In this document: piece after piece, positions 30,584-38,335 of the stretch | Layout of the letters: each line of letters begins with the position of its first letter | How positions within the stretch are numbered: position 1 is the first letter of the stretch | IMG/VR virus record: IMGVR_UViG_3300044251_000011 | Coordinates: 1-57,555 of that record | DNA: 57,555 bases | Reading direction: 5' to 3' (one strand) | Origin: a virus | Made by a program: the position numbers and the translations under genes | Notes under the pieces: generated by a model | Databases searched by the model: none | Seen by the model: the letters and a program-made list of their open reading frames with translations, nothing else | Told to the model about the DNA's origin: nothing

Positions 30584-31404
30584 GGTGACGTGACCTCCAG
30601 GGGATCGAACTCCGCCCGACCGGCGAAGCACTCGAAAGCGACCGAGTAGGCGCGCTCGGCAACCATCAGGACCTCGTTCGTGTTCTGGTCGAACGAGTTG
30701 TAAACCTGGATCTCCGGCGCGCGCCAGACCGTGGTCTGGCCCGTGACGATGATCGACCCGGCGGGGTAGGCACCGAACGCCCAGATGGACCCCAGGGGGG
30801 TCACCTTGCGCCCGGTCGGACCGGCGGTCTCGGGGAGGACCAGACCGGCCTCGGCCGCGAACGCGGCCACCTCGATCGGAGCATGGATGTACGCCACGCC
30901 CCCGTAGCCCTGCTCGGTGTAGGCGTAGCGCTCCAGAGCGCCAACCACGTCCGTGATCAGGCCCGGGTCGTAGCCCGGGTCCACGTCCTCGGCCTCGCCG
31001 TTCAGGGTCAGGATCTCCAGCGGGTTGCCCTCGAAGTCGAGACCACCCCAGAGAGCCCGCTCCACGGCGGCCATCTCGGAGCCTTCCAGGCGTCGCCGGA
31101 CCTGGGTCCGGAACTCCTCGTCCGAGTAGCCCACCGACCCACAGAGCAGCGTGGAGAGCACCGCGAACACGCCGGTGGAAACCTCGTCGTTGCCGTTGTC
31201 CAGCGGCTTCTCCGGGGCCTCGCCGGGCGCGTAGCAGGCGACGCCGTACGGGTACGACGTGCCGCACTCCAGCGGCTGGAAGCGGACGCCACCGCCCTCC
31301 CCGTGAGCCGGGAAGTCAAGCGGGCCGCTGGCCGCGTCGAACAGGCCGTACCGGCGGCGGAGCCGTTCGGGGGCCGGGACGATCGGGGCTGGGATCATTG
31401 CCAC
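30580..31404 (-). CDS. Virion structural protein after the capsid gene
   Basis: 274 residues. The C-terminal half (GGVAYIHAPIEVAAFAAEAGLVL...GSIWAFGAYPAGSIIVTGQTTVWRAPEIQVYNSFDQNTNEVLMVAERAYSVAFEC) resembles the last strands of HK97-type capsid or encapsulin shells. It could be a second shell or head-completion protein; this is inference. GTG at 31404 follows AGGAGGTGATCACAG. Confidence 0.65.
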   Translation of the reverse strand: MAMIPAPIVPAPERLRRRYGLFDAASGPLDFPAHGEGGGVRFQPLECGTSYPYGVACYAPGEAPEKPLDNGNDEVSTGVFAVLSTLLCGSVGYSDEEFRTQVRRRLEGSEMAAVERALWGGLDFEGNPLEILTLNGEAEDVDPGYDPGLITDVVGALERYAYTEQGYGGVAYIHAPIEVAAFAAEAGLVLPETAGPTGRKVTPLGSIWAFGAYPAGSIIVTGQTTVWRAPEIQVYNSFDQNTNEVLMVAERAYSVAFECFAGRAEFDPLEVTSP

Positions 31405-31436
31405 CTGTGATCACCTCCTCGGTGAGGTAGGGGCGT

Positions 31437-31462
31437 AGCGCCCGGCCGGACGGCCGGGCGCT
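31437..31462 (-). terminator. Hairpin below the capsid gene
   Basis: AGCGCCCGGCC (31437-31447) pairs with GGCCGGGCGCT (31452-31462), 4-nt loop; T-poor, perhaps an mRNA-stabilising or attenuating hairpin. Confidence 0.6.
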
Positions 31463-31474
31463 CACCGGTGATCA

Positions 31475-33193
31475 TTACGGGCAGCAGCCGACGACGCCGG
31501 AGGTGTCGATCGGCACCTGGTACAGGCGCGAGTCGGCGCACATCTTGAGCACCGCGAACCCGTCCTCCGCGAACAGCGCGGTGTACTGGTTCTGGGTCAG
31601 AAGCGCGTTGTCGTAGATCGTGTCCAGGTTCACCACGTCGCGGACCGGCTTGACCCAGGTACCGGCCGGGTAGGCCAGGAACCGGACCGTGGCGGGCCAG
31701 GTCGTGATGGGGGTCTGGGAGCCGGGGCCACCGGCCAGGCCGCTGTACGCGTCCTGCCAGTCGTAGACGAACCGGGGCACGGCGTGCCGGGTGGTGAACG
31801 CGGCCAGGATCTCGGCGTCCGTGACGTTGATCGCCGCCACGCCCTGGCGACGCGCGAGCGCGGCCCGGATCGGAGCGATGACCCACGCGGGGAGGACGAT
31901 CTCGATCGTGGCCGTACGGCCCATCCGGTTGCGGTACTTCATGTCCTCGATCGCCAGCTCCACGCCGGAGAGCAGCGCGCTCGCCGCGTCGTCGCCCGAG
32001 GCGTCGGCCGCGATCGTGACCACCGCGCCGGAACCGGCGACGATGCGCGCGATGACCGACTCGTTGACCTTGTGGGCCAGCGCGACCATCGCACCCTGGG
32101 AGAAGCGGGTGACGGCCTCGGGGTAGCCCCGGCGCTGGAGGAGCGAGCCGGTGATGCAGACGTACGCCACGTCCAGGCGGACCTCGATGAAGTCGGGGCA
32201 CGGGATCTCCACGCACACCTTGTCCGCGCCGTTCTCCACGTCGTACTCGGTCAGGATGACATCGCCGTCATCACCGATCGAGTCATAGATGGTGGAGAAG
32301 TTCGGGCCACCGTTCTCCGGGACCATGAACCCGCCGCGCGTGGCCTGGACCTCCGGGATGTCCAGCATCCCGTCCAGGGTCTCCAGCGCGCACAGGTCGT
32401 AGATCGTCTCGGACGGGGCACACCAGCCGACCGCAGCGGTCAGGCTCGCGCCGCCCTTGACCGAGGCGGTCATGGCGTTGATGAGCGAGCCGCCCTGGAG
32501 ACGGTGCTCGTCGGTCGCGTGGTCGAGCACGGCCAGCGCGCTCTTGTCGTCCGTGATCCGCAGGTCCGCCGGGAACTCCCGGGTGAACGCCACGTTGCCG
32601 TGACGCTGCATGGACCGGCCGCCGATCGAGAACCGGCTGTTGCCGAGGTCCCGGGTCGCCAGCTCACCGGCGGGGCGGCGCGAGGTGCCGGTGGAGTAGG
32701 ACGCCAGCCGACGCTCGATCAGGACACCGGCGTCCGAGAAGGAGGCCAGCTCCCCGCCACGGTTGCCCGGGGCGTCCGCCGAGGCGGTCATGGTGGCGAA
32801 CCGCTCGGGCTCGGCCTCGGGGGCCGGGTCGATGGTGCTCGCCTGGGTGGCCGGGGTCGCCGGGACGGCGGCCGGGACGGGCTCGGAGCCGCCCGGGGCC
32901 GGAACGGTCGGGGCCGGGGTGGGAACCGGAGCCGGGGTGGGCTCGGGCTCGGTCGGCGCGAGGCCAGCGGCCAGCTCGGTCCGCGCGGCCTCAGCCGCAC
33001 TCGCCAGCTCGGTCCGGCGGGTCTGCTCGCCCTCGGTGTTGGTGAACAGTTCGCGGGTCGCCACCAGCAGCTCGGCGGACGCGTTCGCGTCGCTGAGCGT
33101 GGTCTGGGCGAACTCGCGGACCTGGGTCCGGAAGGCCGTGAAATCCGCCGCGCTGAGCGCGGACAGATCGGCCGGGATCTCGAACGGGAACAT
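31475..33193 (-). CDS. Major capsid protein with N-terminal scaffold-like region
   Basis: 572 residues. The first about 130 residues are a charged helix (FRTQVREFAQTTLSDANASAELLVATRELFTN) and a Pro/Ala linker, as in capsid proteins carrying their own scaffold (delta) domain. The HK97-like part follows (GGASLTAAVGWCAPSETIYDLC, GGFMVPENGGPNFSTIYD, RGYPEAVTRFSQGAMVALAHKVNESVIARIVAGS). Ends CCP. ATG at 33193 lies about 75 nt below the late promoter at 33274. Confidence 0.88.
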   Translation of the reverse strand: MFPFEIPADLSALSAADFTAFRTQVREFAQTTLSDANASAELLVATRELFTNTEGEQTRRTELASAAEAARTELAAGLAPTEPEPTPAPVPTPAPTVPAPGGSEPVPAAVPATPATQASTIDPAPEAEPERFATMTASADAPGNRGGELASFSDAGVLIERRLASYSTGTSRRPAGELATRDLGNSRFSIGGRSMQRHGNVAFTREFPADLRITDDKSALAVLDHATDEHRLQGGSLINAMTASVKGGASLTAAVGWCAPSETIYDLCALETLDGMLDIPEVQATRGGFMVPENGGPNFSTIYDSIGDDGDVILTEYDVENGADKVCVEIPCPDFIEVRLDVAYVCITGSLLQRRGYPEAVTRFSQGAMVALAHKVNESVIARIVAGSGAVVTIAADASGDDAASALLSGVELAIEDMKYRNRMGRTATIEIVLPAWVIAPIRAALARRQGVAAINVTDAEILAAFTTRHAVPRFVYDWQDAYSGLAGGPGSQTPITTWPATVRFLAYPAGTWVKPVRDVVNLDTIYDNALLTQNQYTALFAEDGFAVLKMCADSRLYQVPIDTSGVVGCCP

Positions 33194-33250
33194 GGTGTCC
33201 GGTTCCTCCAGTCGGTCTCGTCATTGATCGACTTCCGGCCGGGTCGAATC

Positions 33251-33268
33251 CTGACACCGGGATGTCAA
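33251..33268. promoter_or_regulatory. Operator at the start of the capsid transcript
   Basis: CTGAC-ACCGGGAT-GTCAA. It covers the expected +1 to +17 region of the promoter at 33274-33279. Confidence 0.65.
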
Positions 33269-33273
33269 GCGCG

Positions 33274-33297
33274 ATCCTAGCACCGGGGGCGGCCATC
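33274..33297 (-). promoter_or_regulatory. Late-type promoter of the capsid gene
   Basis: Minus strand TAGGAT (33274-33279) with a variant box (GATGGCCGCCCCC) upstream. Not leaderless: the ATG is about 75 nt away. Confidence 0.5.
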
Positions 33298-33349
33298 TCG
33301 GGCGAGTCGCCCCCTCCCCGGTACGCTGAAACTTCCCCGGCGTAGCTGT

Positions 33350-33378
33350 TGACACTCCACAGTCATGGCTGTAATGTT
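33350..33378 (+). promoter_or_regulatory. Early promoter with operator for the plus-strand island
   Basis: TTGACA (33350-33355), 17 bp, TAATGT (33373-33378); operator TTGAC-ACTCCACA-GTCAT at 33350-33367. Confidence 0.88.
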
Positions 33379-33421
33379 CTTCCTATCAGCACGGCAGGCC
33401 GAACGGGAAGGACCACCAGAG

Positions 33422-34147
33422 ATGACCACCACGACCCGCGAGCGCAACTACACCCGCAACCCGCACACCGCGACGTTCCTCCAGGTCTTCCACACCGGGG
33501 TCTCCTCGACCACCGGCCGCAACTACCGCGAGGAGATGGCCGTGACCGAGGCCGAGGCGCTGACCCTAGAGGCCAGCCAGGACATGGACCTCCTGGACCT
33601 GGTGCCCGCCGAGCACGTGGCGGACCTCCGCAGCGAGGCCCAGAGCGCGCTCATGGAGCGCCTGATCGCCCAGATCAGCGAGCTGGACGCTGGGCTGGCC
33701 GCCCAGGCCCGCACCTACACGGACGGCATGACCGAGCACGGTCGCTGGACCCCGGGCCGCACCGGCACCGCCAGCCGCTGGATCTCGAACATGATCGACA
33801 AGATCAAGACCCTGAAGGCCAGCGCGCCCCGGACACCGGCGGCTCCGGCCGCCGAGGTGGCGGACGGCCGGTACGCGGTCGAGCACGAGGGGACGCTGAA
33901 GTTCTTCCGGGTCAAGAACGGCCGCCGCGCCGGGATGGTCTTCCTGGACGTTCAGGCGAGCGATGACTGGCACGCGATCCGCAACGTCCCCCGCATCCGG
34001 GAGATCGTCGCCCTGATCGCCCAGGACGCCCACGGCGCGCTGGTCCGCTACGGCCGCGAGCTGGGCGAGTGCGGCCGGTGCGGGAAGGCCCTCACCGACG
34101 AGGCCAGCCGGGCCGCCGGTATCGGGCCAATCTGTATCAACAAGTGA
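33422..34147 (+). CDS. DUF6011-containing early protein
   Basis: 241 residues. N-terminal region unrecognised (MTTTTRERNYTRNPHTATFLQVFHTGVSSTTGRNYREEM), a helical middle, and a C-terminal zinc knuckle GECGRCGKALTDEASRAAGIGPIC, the DUF6011 signature found in many actinobacterial and phage proteins of unknown function. First gene of a plus-strand early operon embedded in the virion operon. Confidence 0.82.
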   Translation: MTTTTRERNYTRNPHTATFLQVFHTGVSSTTGRNYREEMAVTEAEALTLEASQDMDLLDLVPAEHVADLRSEAQSALMERLIAQISELDAGLAAQARTYTDGMTEHGRWTPGRTGTASRWISNMIDKIKTLKASAPRTPAAPAAEVADGRYAVEHEGTLKFFRVKNGRRAGMVFLDVQASDDWHAIRNVPRIREIVALIAQDAHGALVRYGRELGECGRCGKALTDEASRAAGIGPICINK

Positions 34148-34199
34148 CGAACCGGGCGGGGGCCGCGAGGTCCCCGCCCCGACCCGGGGAGGGGTTGAG

Positions 34200-34439
34200 A
34201 TGGGACGGGCATACGAGAAGGGCATCCGGGCCGCCCAGGACGTGGCGGCCTCGGTCGGAGCACGGCCCGAGCGGACCGAGCCCCGGTCCCGCGAGGAGAT
34301 CGAATCGTTCGTGAAGGGGTTCAACCTGAGCGCGGCGGCTGTCCGCCGGATCGTGGACGAGTGGGCCGCTGACAGCCAGCGCGCCCGGGACGCCGGATGG
34401 GAGTCGCACGCCGATTCCGTCTGGTACGACGAGGGATAG
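34200..34439 (+). CDS. Small early protein
   Basis: 79 residues, MGRAYEKGIRAAQDVAASVGARP..., acidic and helical (REEIESFVKGFNLSAAAVRRIVDEWAADSQRARDAGW). GGGGAGGGGTTGAG ribosome site. No family recognised. Confidence 0.75.
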   Translation: MGRAYEKGIRAAQDVAASVGARPERTEPRSREEIESFVKGFNLSAAAVRRIVDEWAADSQRARDAGWESHADSVWYDEG

Positions 34440-34448
34440 GAGAGGTTC

Positions 34449-34751
34449 GTGGAGGTACTGGAGATTCGACCGGCGCGCGTCAAGGCGGCGCTGGTCGCCA
34501 CCGGGGACATGCTGGTCAGCTCGCCCATCGGGACGGACGGGCCGCGCGAGCCGCGCTGGCTCGGCGCGGTCACCGAGCACATCATCGTGACCGAGCGCCA
34601 GGTGGACGGGGTGACCATCATGGTCCCCGAGGCCGAGGCGTCCGAGTGGCGACAGTGGCGGATCGCCCTGGTGAACGGCCAGCCGACCGAGACGGCCGTG
34701 ATCCCGGCGGACGGATGGGTCTGGGTCCACCTCCCCATCGTGGCGAACTGA
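34449..34751 (+). CDS. Small early protein
   Basis: 100 residues from GTG 34449 (AGGAGAGG upstream). Beta-rich: RVKAALVATGDMLVSSPIG, EHIIVTERQVDGVTIMVPEAEA, GWVWVHLPIV. No family recognised. Confidence 0.72.
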   Translation: MEVLEIRPARVKAALVATGDMLVSSPIGTDGPREPRWLGAVTEHIIVTERQVDGVTIMVPEAEASEWRQWRIALVNGQPTETAVIPADGWVWVHLPIVAN

Positions 34752-34816
34752 TGAGCGGGCCGAGCACGGAGTGGCCGCACCCCGGGCCGCCTCCTCCGCC
34801 CCCGGACGAGGACTGA
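34751..34816 (+). CDS. Proline-rich micro-ORF
   Basis: 21 residues, MSGPSTEWPHPGPPPPPPDED. ATG overlaps the stop of the previous gene by one base, so translation could be coupled; may be incidental. Confidence 0.35.
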   Translation: MSGPSTEWPHPGPPPPPPDED

Positions 34817-34822
34817 CCCAGC

Positions 34823-34853
34823 GAGGCGGGCCGAGCACCTGGCGGCCCGCCTC
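34823..34853 (+). terminator. Terminator of the first island operon
   Basis: GAGGCGGGCC (34823-34832) pairs with GGCCCGCCTC (34844-34853), then TCCTGGTGG. Confidence 0.7.
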
Positions 34854-34859
34854 TCCTGG

Positions 34860-34888
34860 TGGTAACCTTGCAGTCAGGACAGCAAAGT
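34860..34888 (+). promoter_or_regulatory. Degenerate early promoter
   Basis: Same 29-bp frame as the other early promoters (17 of 29 or more positions shared) but with TGGTAA and CAAAGT in place of TTGACA and TAAAGT, and only the CAGTCA half of the operator retained. Confidence 0.4.
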
Positions 34889-34898
34889 GGAGGCAGTC

Positions 34899-35417
34899 AT
34901 GGACGTACAGGTGGGCGCGACCATCACGAACGGATCGAGCTGTATCCGGGTGACGGCCCGAGTGGAGAAGGACCCGGACTGGCACGCGCCGGGCTGGCGT
35001 GGGGTGAACATCTCACTGGAGGCGTTCGGGGGCAACCGGGGCATGTCCTCGTTCGTCCCGGATCACATGCTCTCCGGCTGGTACCACCTCCCGTTCGACT
35101 GGCGGCCGTGCGTGGGCGGCCAGGTGGAGGAGCGCTACGTCTGGTCCCCCGATTGGCAGTGGCTCCAGCGCGAGGTCCGCAAGATCGAGGGCGTCCAGCC
35201 GACTGTGGACGGTATCCGGGGCCACCGGGTCACCACGGCGGCGGAGGACGAACTCCGGCGCACGCTGGCGCTCCAGGGCACCATCAGCCCGGGGGCCGTG
35301 CTGGCGCTCCTGACCGAGGAGGACTGCCGTCCCGAGCACGGCGTGGGACACCCGGACTGCCCGAAGTGCTGGCGCTACTCGGACCGCAACCCGAACCGGG
35401 TAGCCCGCCCTAGTTGA
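34899..35417 (+). CDS. Hypothetical early protein
   Basis: 172 residues, MDVQVGATITNGSSCIRVTARVEKDPDWHAPGWRGVNISLEAFGG..., beta-rich for the first 60 residues, later helical (DELRRTLALQGTISPGAVLALLTEEDC) with a Cys/His cluster (CRPEHGVGHPDCPKCW) that could bind zinc. ATG at 34899 follows GTGGAGG. Confidence 0.78.
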   Translation: MDVQVGATITNGSSCIRVTARVEKDPDWHAPGWRGVNISLEAFGGNRGMSSFVPDHMLSGWYHLPFDWRPCVGGQVEERYVWSPDWQWLQREVRKIEGVQPTVDGIRGHRVTTAAEDELRRTLALQGTISPGAVLALLTEEDCRPEHGVGHPDCPKCWRYSDRNPNRVARPS

Positions 35418-35442
35418 CACTTCACAGTCAAGCCTGTAATGT
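35414..35442 (+). promoter_or_regulatory. Early promoter with operator
   Basis: TTGACA (35414-35419), 17 bp, TAATGT (35437-35442); operator TTGACACTTCACAGTCAA at 35414-35431. The upstream gene's stop overlaps it. Confidence 0.9.
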
Positions 35443-35497
35443 TCTCTCTGTGGCCGGGAGCGGCCCGGTTGAAAACTCCAGAGAGGCAACATCAGAC

Positions 35498-35731
35498 ATG
35501 GACAAGACCATGAACATCATCGTCTCGGTCAGCACGAACCCGGCCACCGCGCACATCGGCCGCTACTTCCTCGACATCCGGGACACCAGCCGCGAGACCC
35601 AGGACCCCAAGGGCCGCCAGATGACCACCAAGGTCACGGACGATCCGGCCGCGTTCATCCGGGCGGCCACCGCCGAGGGACTGGCCCAGGGCGTACTCGT
35701 CACGTTCGAGGACGAGACCGGGGAGCTGTAG
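35498..35731 (+). CDS. Small early protein
   Basis: 77 residues, MDKTMNIIVSVSTNPATAHIGRYFLDIRDTSR..., an alpha/beta pattern ending GLAQGVLVTFEDETGEL. No family recognised. ATG at 35498 follows GAGAGG. Last gene of the plus-strand island. Confidence 0.75.
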   Translation: MDKTMNIIVSVSTNPATAHIGRYFLDIRDTSRETQDPKGRQMTTKVTDDPAAFIRAATAEGLAQGVLVTFEDETGEL

Positions 35732-35740
35732 AGAACCAGG

Positions 35741-35773
35741 AAGGCCCGGCACCCCTCGCGGGGGCCGGGCCTT
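35741..35773 (+). terminator. Terminator of the plus-strand island
   Basis: AAGGCCCGG (35741-35749) pairs with CCGGGCCTT (35765-35773), then CTCC. Located between convergent genes. Confidence 0.75.
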
Positions 35774-35817
35774 CTCCGCGTCCGGGCTCCTGGTCCCGGT
35801 CTTACCTGACTGGCGGG

Positions 35818-35967
35818 TCAGGCAGCTTTCGTCACCGTGGACCCCGGGTGCTTGGCCGCGAACGCCGTAGCGGCGGCCTCGCTCGTCTTGGTCACGGTCA
35901 GCCCGCCGGGAAGCTTGACCTTGTAGCTCTCCCGCTTGGCCTTTCCCTTGCCACAGGCACAGCCCAT
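35818..35967 (-). CDS. Small Cys-containing virion-operon protein
   Basis: 49 residues, MGCACGKGKAKRESYKVKLPGGLTVTKTSEAAATAF... . Small CxCGK-start proteins of this type are usual beside the protease and capsid genes of actinophages. It sits just downstream of the protease gene. Role unknown. Confidence 0.75.
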   Translation of the reverse strand: MGCACGKGKAKRESYKVKLPGGLTVTKTSEAAATAFAAKHPGSTVTKAA

Positions 35968-35968
35968 G

Positions 35969-37405
35969 TCACGCCTCCCCATCCAGCGCGGCGGCCAGCG
36001 CCCCGCGCTCCTCGTCCGCGCGGGCCGCCTCGACCGCGAGCACCGGGGCCAGGTCGGCCGCCAGCCGCTCGCGCTCGGCCGTGGCCGCGCGGTCCTCCGC
36101 CAGGGCCGCGCGAACCGCGCCCTGGATGTCGATCGACTTCAGCCCGGCCGGGCGAACGCCGAACGTCTGGGCCACCGGCCCCAGCGACGCCGTGAGCGCC
36201 ACCTGGCGGCCACCCCGGGAGAAGGTCCCCGGGACCGGGAAACCCGGCTCAGCGTGAGCACGGGGGCCAGGGGACAGCGCCAGCACCTCGACCAGGCTCA
36301 GCCCGCCCGGGGTCTCGCGCCAGTCGCCGGACACCTTGCGGCGCGCCAGCACCTGGAGCGTGGTCGCGTCCAGGCCCGGCCGGAGCACACCGGCCACCAC
36401 GATCCCGAACTCGTCCTCATAGGCGCGCACGTCGGCCGCCACCGTCTTGGTGTCGTACTGGGCCATCGTGGCCGAGGCGTTCAGCGAGAGCCCGGCGTGA
36501 CGGCCGCCGACCGTGATCCGGCCCGTCCACACGGTGCCGTCCTCGGTCTCGACCGGGTAGCGGTTGAACCAGGCGTACGCCCCGCTGTCGTCCTTGGGGG
36601 CGGTCACGCACACGTCCGCGTACCCGACGTGACAGGTCTTCCAGGTGGCGATGTGGCCGAACACCCGGCCGGTCTCGGTGTCGTACGTGATCGGGGTCGG
36701 CCCGGCCAGCTCGGGGAGCGAGAACGCGGCCACGTCGGGCAGCGTCTCCACGCTGACCGAGGCGACCAGGGCCAGCAGCTCGGCCGCGTGCTCGGTCGCG
36801 TCCTCGTCGCCCTCGGCGGGCTCCTCGTCGGCGGCCAGCTCCAGCGGCCGGGAGGTCTCGGCAAACGCCGGGATCGAGACGAGAGTGGCGGCGCGGACCC
36901 GGCCCTGGGTGATCAACAGCTCCAGCTTGGGCTCCTCGCCGGTCTCCTCGTAAATCTCCTCCAGCCGCTCCCAGGTCACCTCCTCGTCGGTGCCCTCGAA
37001 CACCGGGACGCCCTCGAACGAGTCCAGGTCCACGGACGGCCCGAGCGTGCCAGCACCGATCAGGTGCATGGCCTCGGCCACGTCCTCGGCCAGGCGCGGC
37101 ATCTCCTCGCGGCTCACGCCGTCGAACAGCTCGCCGCGCGCCCAGACGGCGGTCAGCTTCTGGTCCATCCCCTTGGCCCGCTCGGCCGAGACGTAGCCCT
37201 GGGCCAACGCCTCCTTGACGGTCAGGACGGCCGCCTCCTGGACAGCTCCCACGACCACCGCGCCGTCGTGGCCGCCCTCGCGCGAGCGCGCCCACTCGAA
37301 CGGCATCGGGAGCGTGTCGAGCGAGATACCGCCCTCCGCGAACCGTCGTCCGTCGCCGGTGCTCAGGCCGATTGGCGCGAGCATGGTCTGAAACTTCGTA
37401 CCCAT
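35969..37405 (-). CDS. Capsid maturation protease
   Basis: 478 residues. N-terminal SLDTLPMPFEWARSREGGHDGAVVVGAVQEAAV, later LVSIPAFAETSRPLEL, and GHIATWKTCHVGYADVCVTAPKDDSGAYAWFNRYPVETEDG match the large protease/scaffold-like proteins encoded between MuF and capsid genes in actinophages. The N-terminal half carries the serine-protease-like part; the C-terminal helices are rich in Ala/Glu/Arg and could scaffold. Catalytic residues cannot be fixed from sequence alone. Confidence 0.82.
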   Translation of the reverse strand: MGTKFQTMLAPIGLSTGDGRRFAEGGISLDTLPMPFEWARSREGGHDGAVVVGAVQEAAVLTVKEALAQGYVSAERAKGMDQKLTAVWARGELFDGVSREEMPRLAEDVAEAMHLIGAGTLGPSVDLDSFEGVPVFEGTDEEVTWERLEEIYEETGEEPKLELLITQGRVRAATLVSIPAFAETSRPLELAADEEPAEGDEDATEHAAELLALVASVSVETLPDVAAFSLPELAGPTPITYDTETGRVFGHIATWKTCHVGYADVCVTAPKDDSGAYAWFNRYPVETEDGTVWTGRITVGGRHAGLSLNASATMAQYDTKTVAADVRAYEDEFGIVVAGVLRPGLDATTLQVLARRKVSGDWRETPGGLSLVEVLALSPGPRAHAEPGFPVPGTFSRGGRQVALTASLGPVAQTFGVRPAGLKSIDIQGAVRAALAEDRAATAERERLAADLAPVLAVEAARADEERGALAAALDGEA

Positions 37406-37427
37406 GACTTCCTCCTCCTCGGCCAGG

Positions 37428-38252
37428 CTACCGGCCGCGCCGGAACTGGCGGTTGCTCAGGTCCACGCTTTCGCCGGGCTCCACCAACAGCATGGTGCAC
37501 CGGCACTGGATCACTTCCTGGGCTGGCCCGGTCGGGTCGCCCGGGAACGCCAGCTCGAACCCGCCCACGATGAACCGGCCGGACACCGGCACCCGCTGTC
37601 CATCGGCGGCCACGTGGGTCTCGCGGGTCCGGTGGTCCTCCGTCGCCAGCCAGAACTTCTCCAGCTCCAGCTCGGGGTCCGCCTCAGCCACGGTCCCGAA
37701 CGCCTCGGACCGGCCCGCGTTCAGCGCGCCGATCGTCTCGGTCCGGGCAATCACGGTTGCCCGGTTCGGCCAGCGCTCGCTCGCCGTGGTTGACAGCACA
37801 ATGTCAACGCGCGCCGCTAGCTGGGGGATGCTCTCGCCCAGGTTGATCCCGGTCGAGAGCTGGCCCGCTACCAGGTCGTACACCTCGTCCGGGATGCGGA
37901 CCAGGCGGTTACGCACCTCGGCCAGGTACCGCGTGATGGCGGGCCGCTGGTCCCAGGCGTAGTCCTTACCCAGCAACCGCTCGAACGCCAGGCCGATGGC
38001 CTTCCAGATTTCACCGTTCAGGATCAGGTCCACGGCCTCGCGCCACAGCGGAGCCATCGCCCATACCGCGTCCAGGTCGGGCCGCTCGGCTCCCCGGAGC
38101 ACGCGCCGGGAGAGCTGGACCAGCCAGTCCGAGAGCGCGGCCCAGACGGCGGACCGGATGTCCCGCTCCACCTGGACCACCTCCAGCGCGGCCTCCAGCC
38201 GGTGCGGGAGCCAGGGGTCCTCGCCCTGACCGTTCCACACGGGGCCGGTCAC
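37428..38252 (-). CDS. MuF-like minor capsid protein
   Basis: 274 residues. The C-terminus TRETHVAADGQRVPVSGRFIVGGFELAFPGDPTGPAQEVIQCRCTMLLVEPGE is the classical SPP1 gp7/MuF motif (H-A-DGQ, F-PGDP, E-I-CRC). N-terminal helices contact the portal in relatives. GTG at 38252 overlaps the upstream stop (GTGA). Operator at 37790-37807. Confidence 0.9.
   Translation of the reverse strand: MTGPVWNGQGEDPWLPHRLEAALEVVQVERDIRSAVWAALSDWLVQLSRRVLRGAERPDLDAVWAMAPLWREAVDLILNGEIWKAIGLAFERLLGKDYAWDQRPAITRYLAEVRNRLVRIPDEVYDLVAGQLSTGINLGESIPQLAARVDIVLSTTASERWPNRATVIARTETIGALNAGRSEAFGTVAEADPELELEKFWLATEDHRTRETHVAADGQRVPVSGRFIVGGFELAFPGDPTGPAQEVIQCRCTMLLVEPGESVDLSNRQFRRGR
37790..37807. promoter_or_regulatory. 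Operator palindrome, intragenic
   Basis: TTGAC-AGCACAAT-GTCAA inside the MuF-like gene. Confidence 0.7.
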
Positions 38253-38335
38253 CAGACCAGGCCCATCACGAAGTAGGTCACGGCGAGCGCGATCACGCCG
38301 AACCCGGCGGCCACGGTCGCTCGGTCGATGATCAT
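38249..38335 (-). CDS. Single-span membrane micropeptide
   Basis: 28 residues, MIIDRATVAAGFGVIALAVT plus YFVMGLVW: one transmembrane helix. ATG overlaps the portal stop (ATGA) and its stop overlaps the MuF GTG, a precise fit that supports translation. Function unknown. Confidence 0.65.
   Translation of the reverse strand: MIIDRATVAAGFGVIALAVTYFVMGLVW

Noticed and set aside
31784-33280. 498-codon plus-strand frame opposite the capsid gene
   Set aside because: Antisense shadow; composition only.
35936-37573. 545-codon plus-strand frame opposite the protease
   Set aside because: Antisense shadow of a recognisable structural gene.
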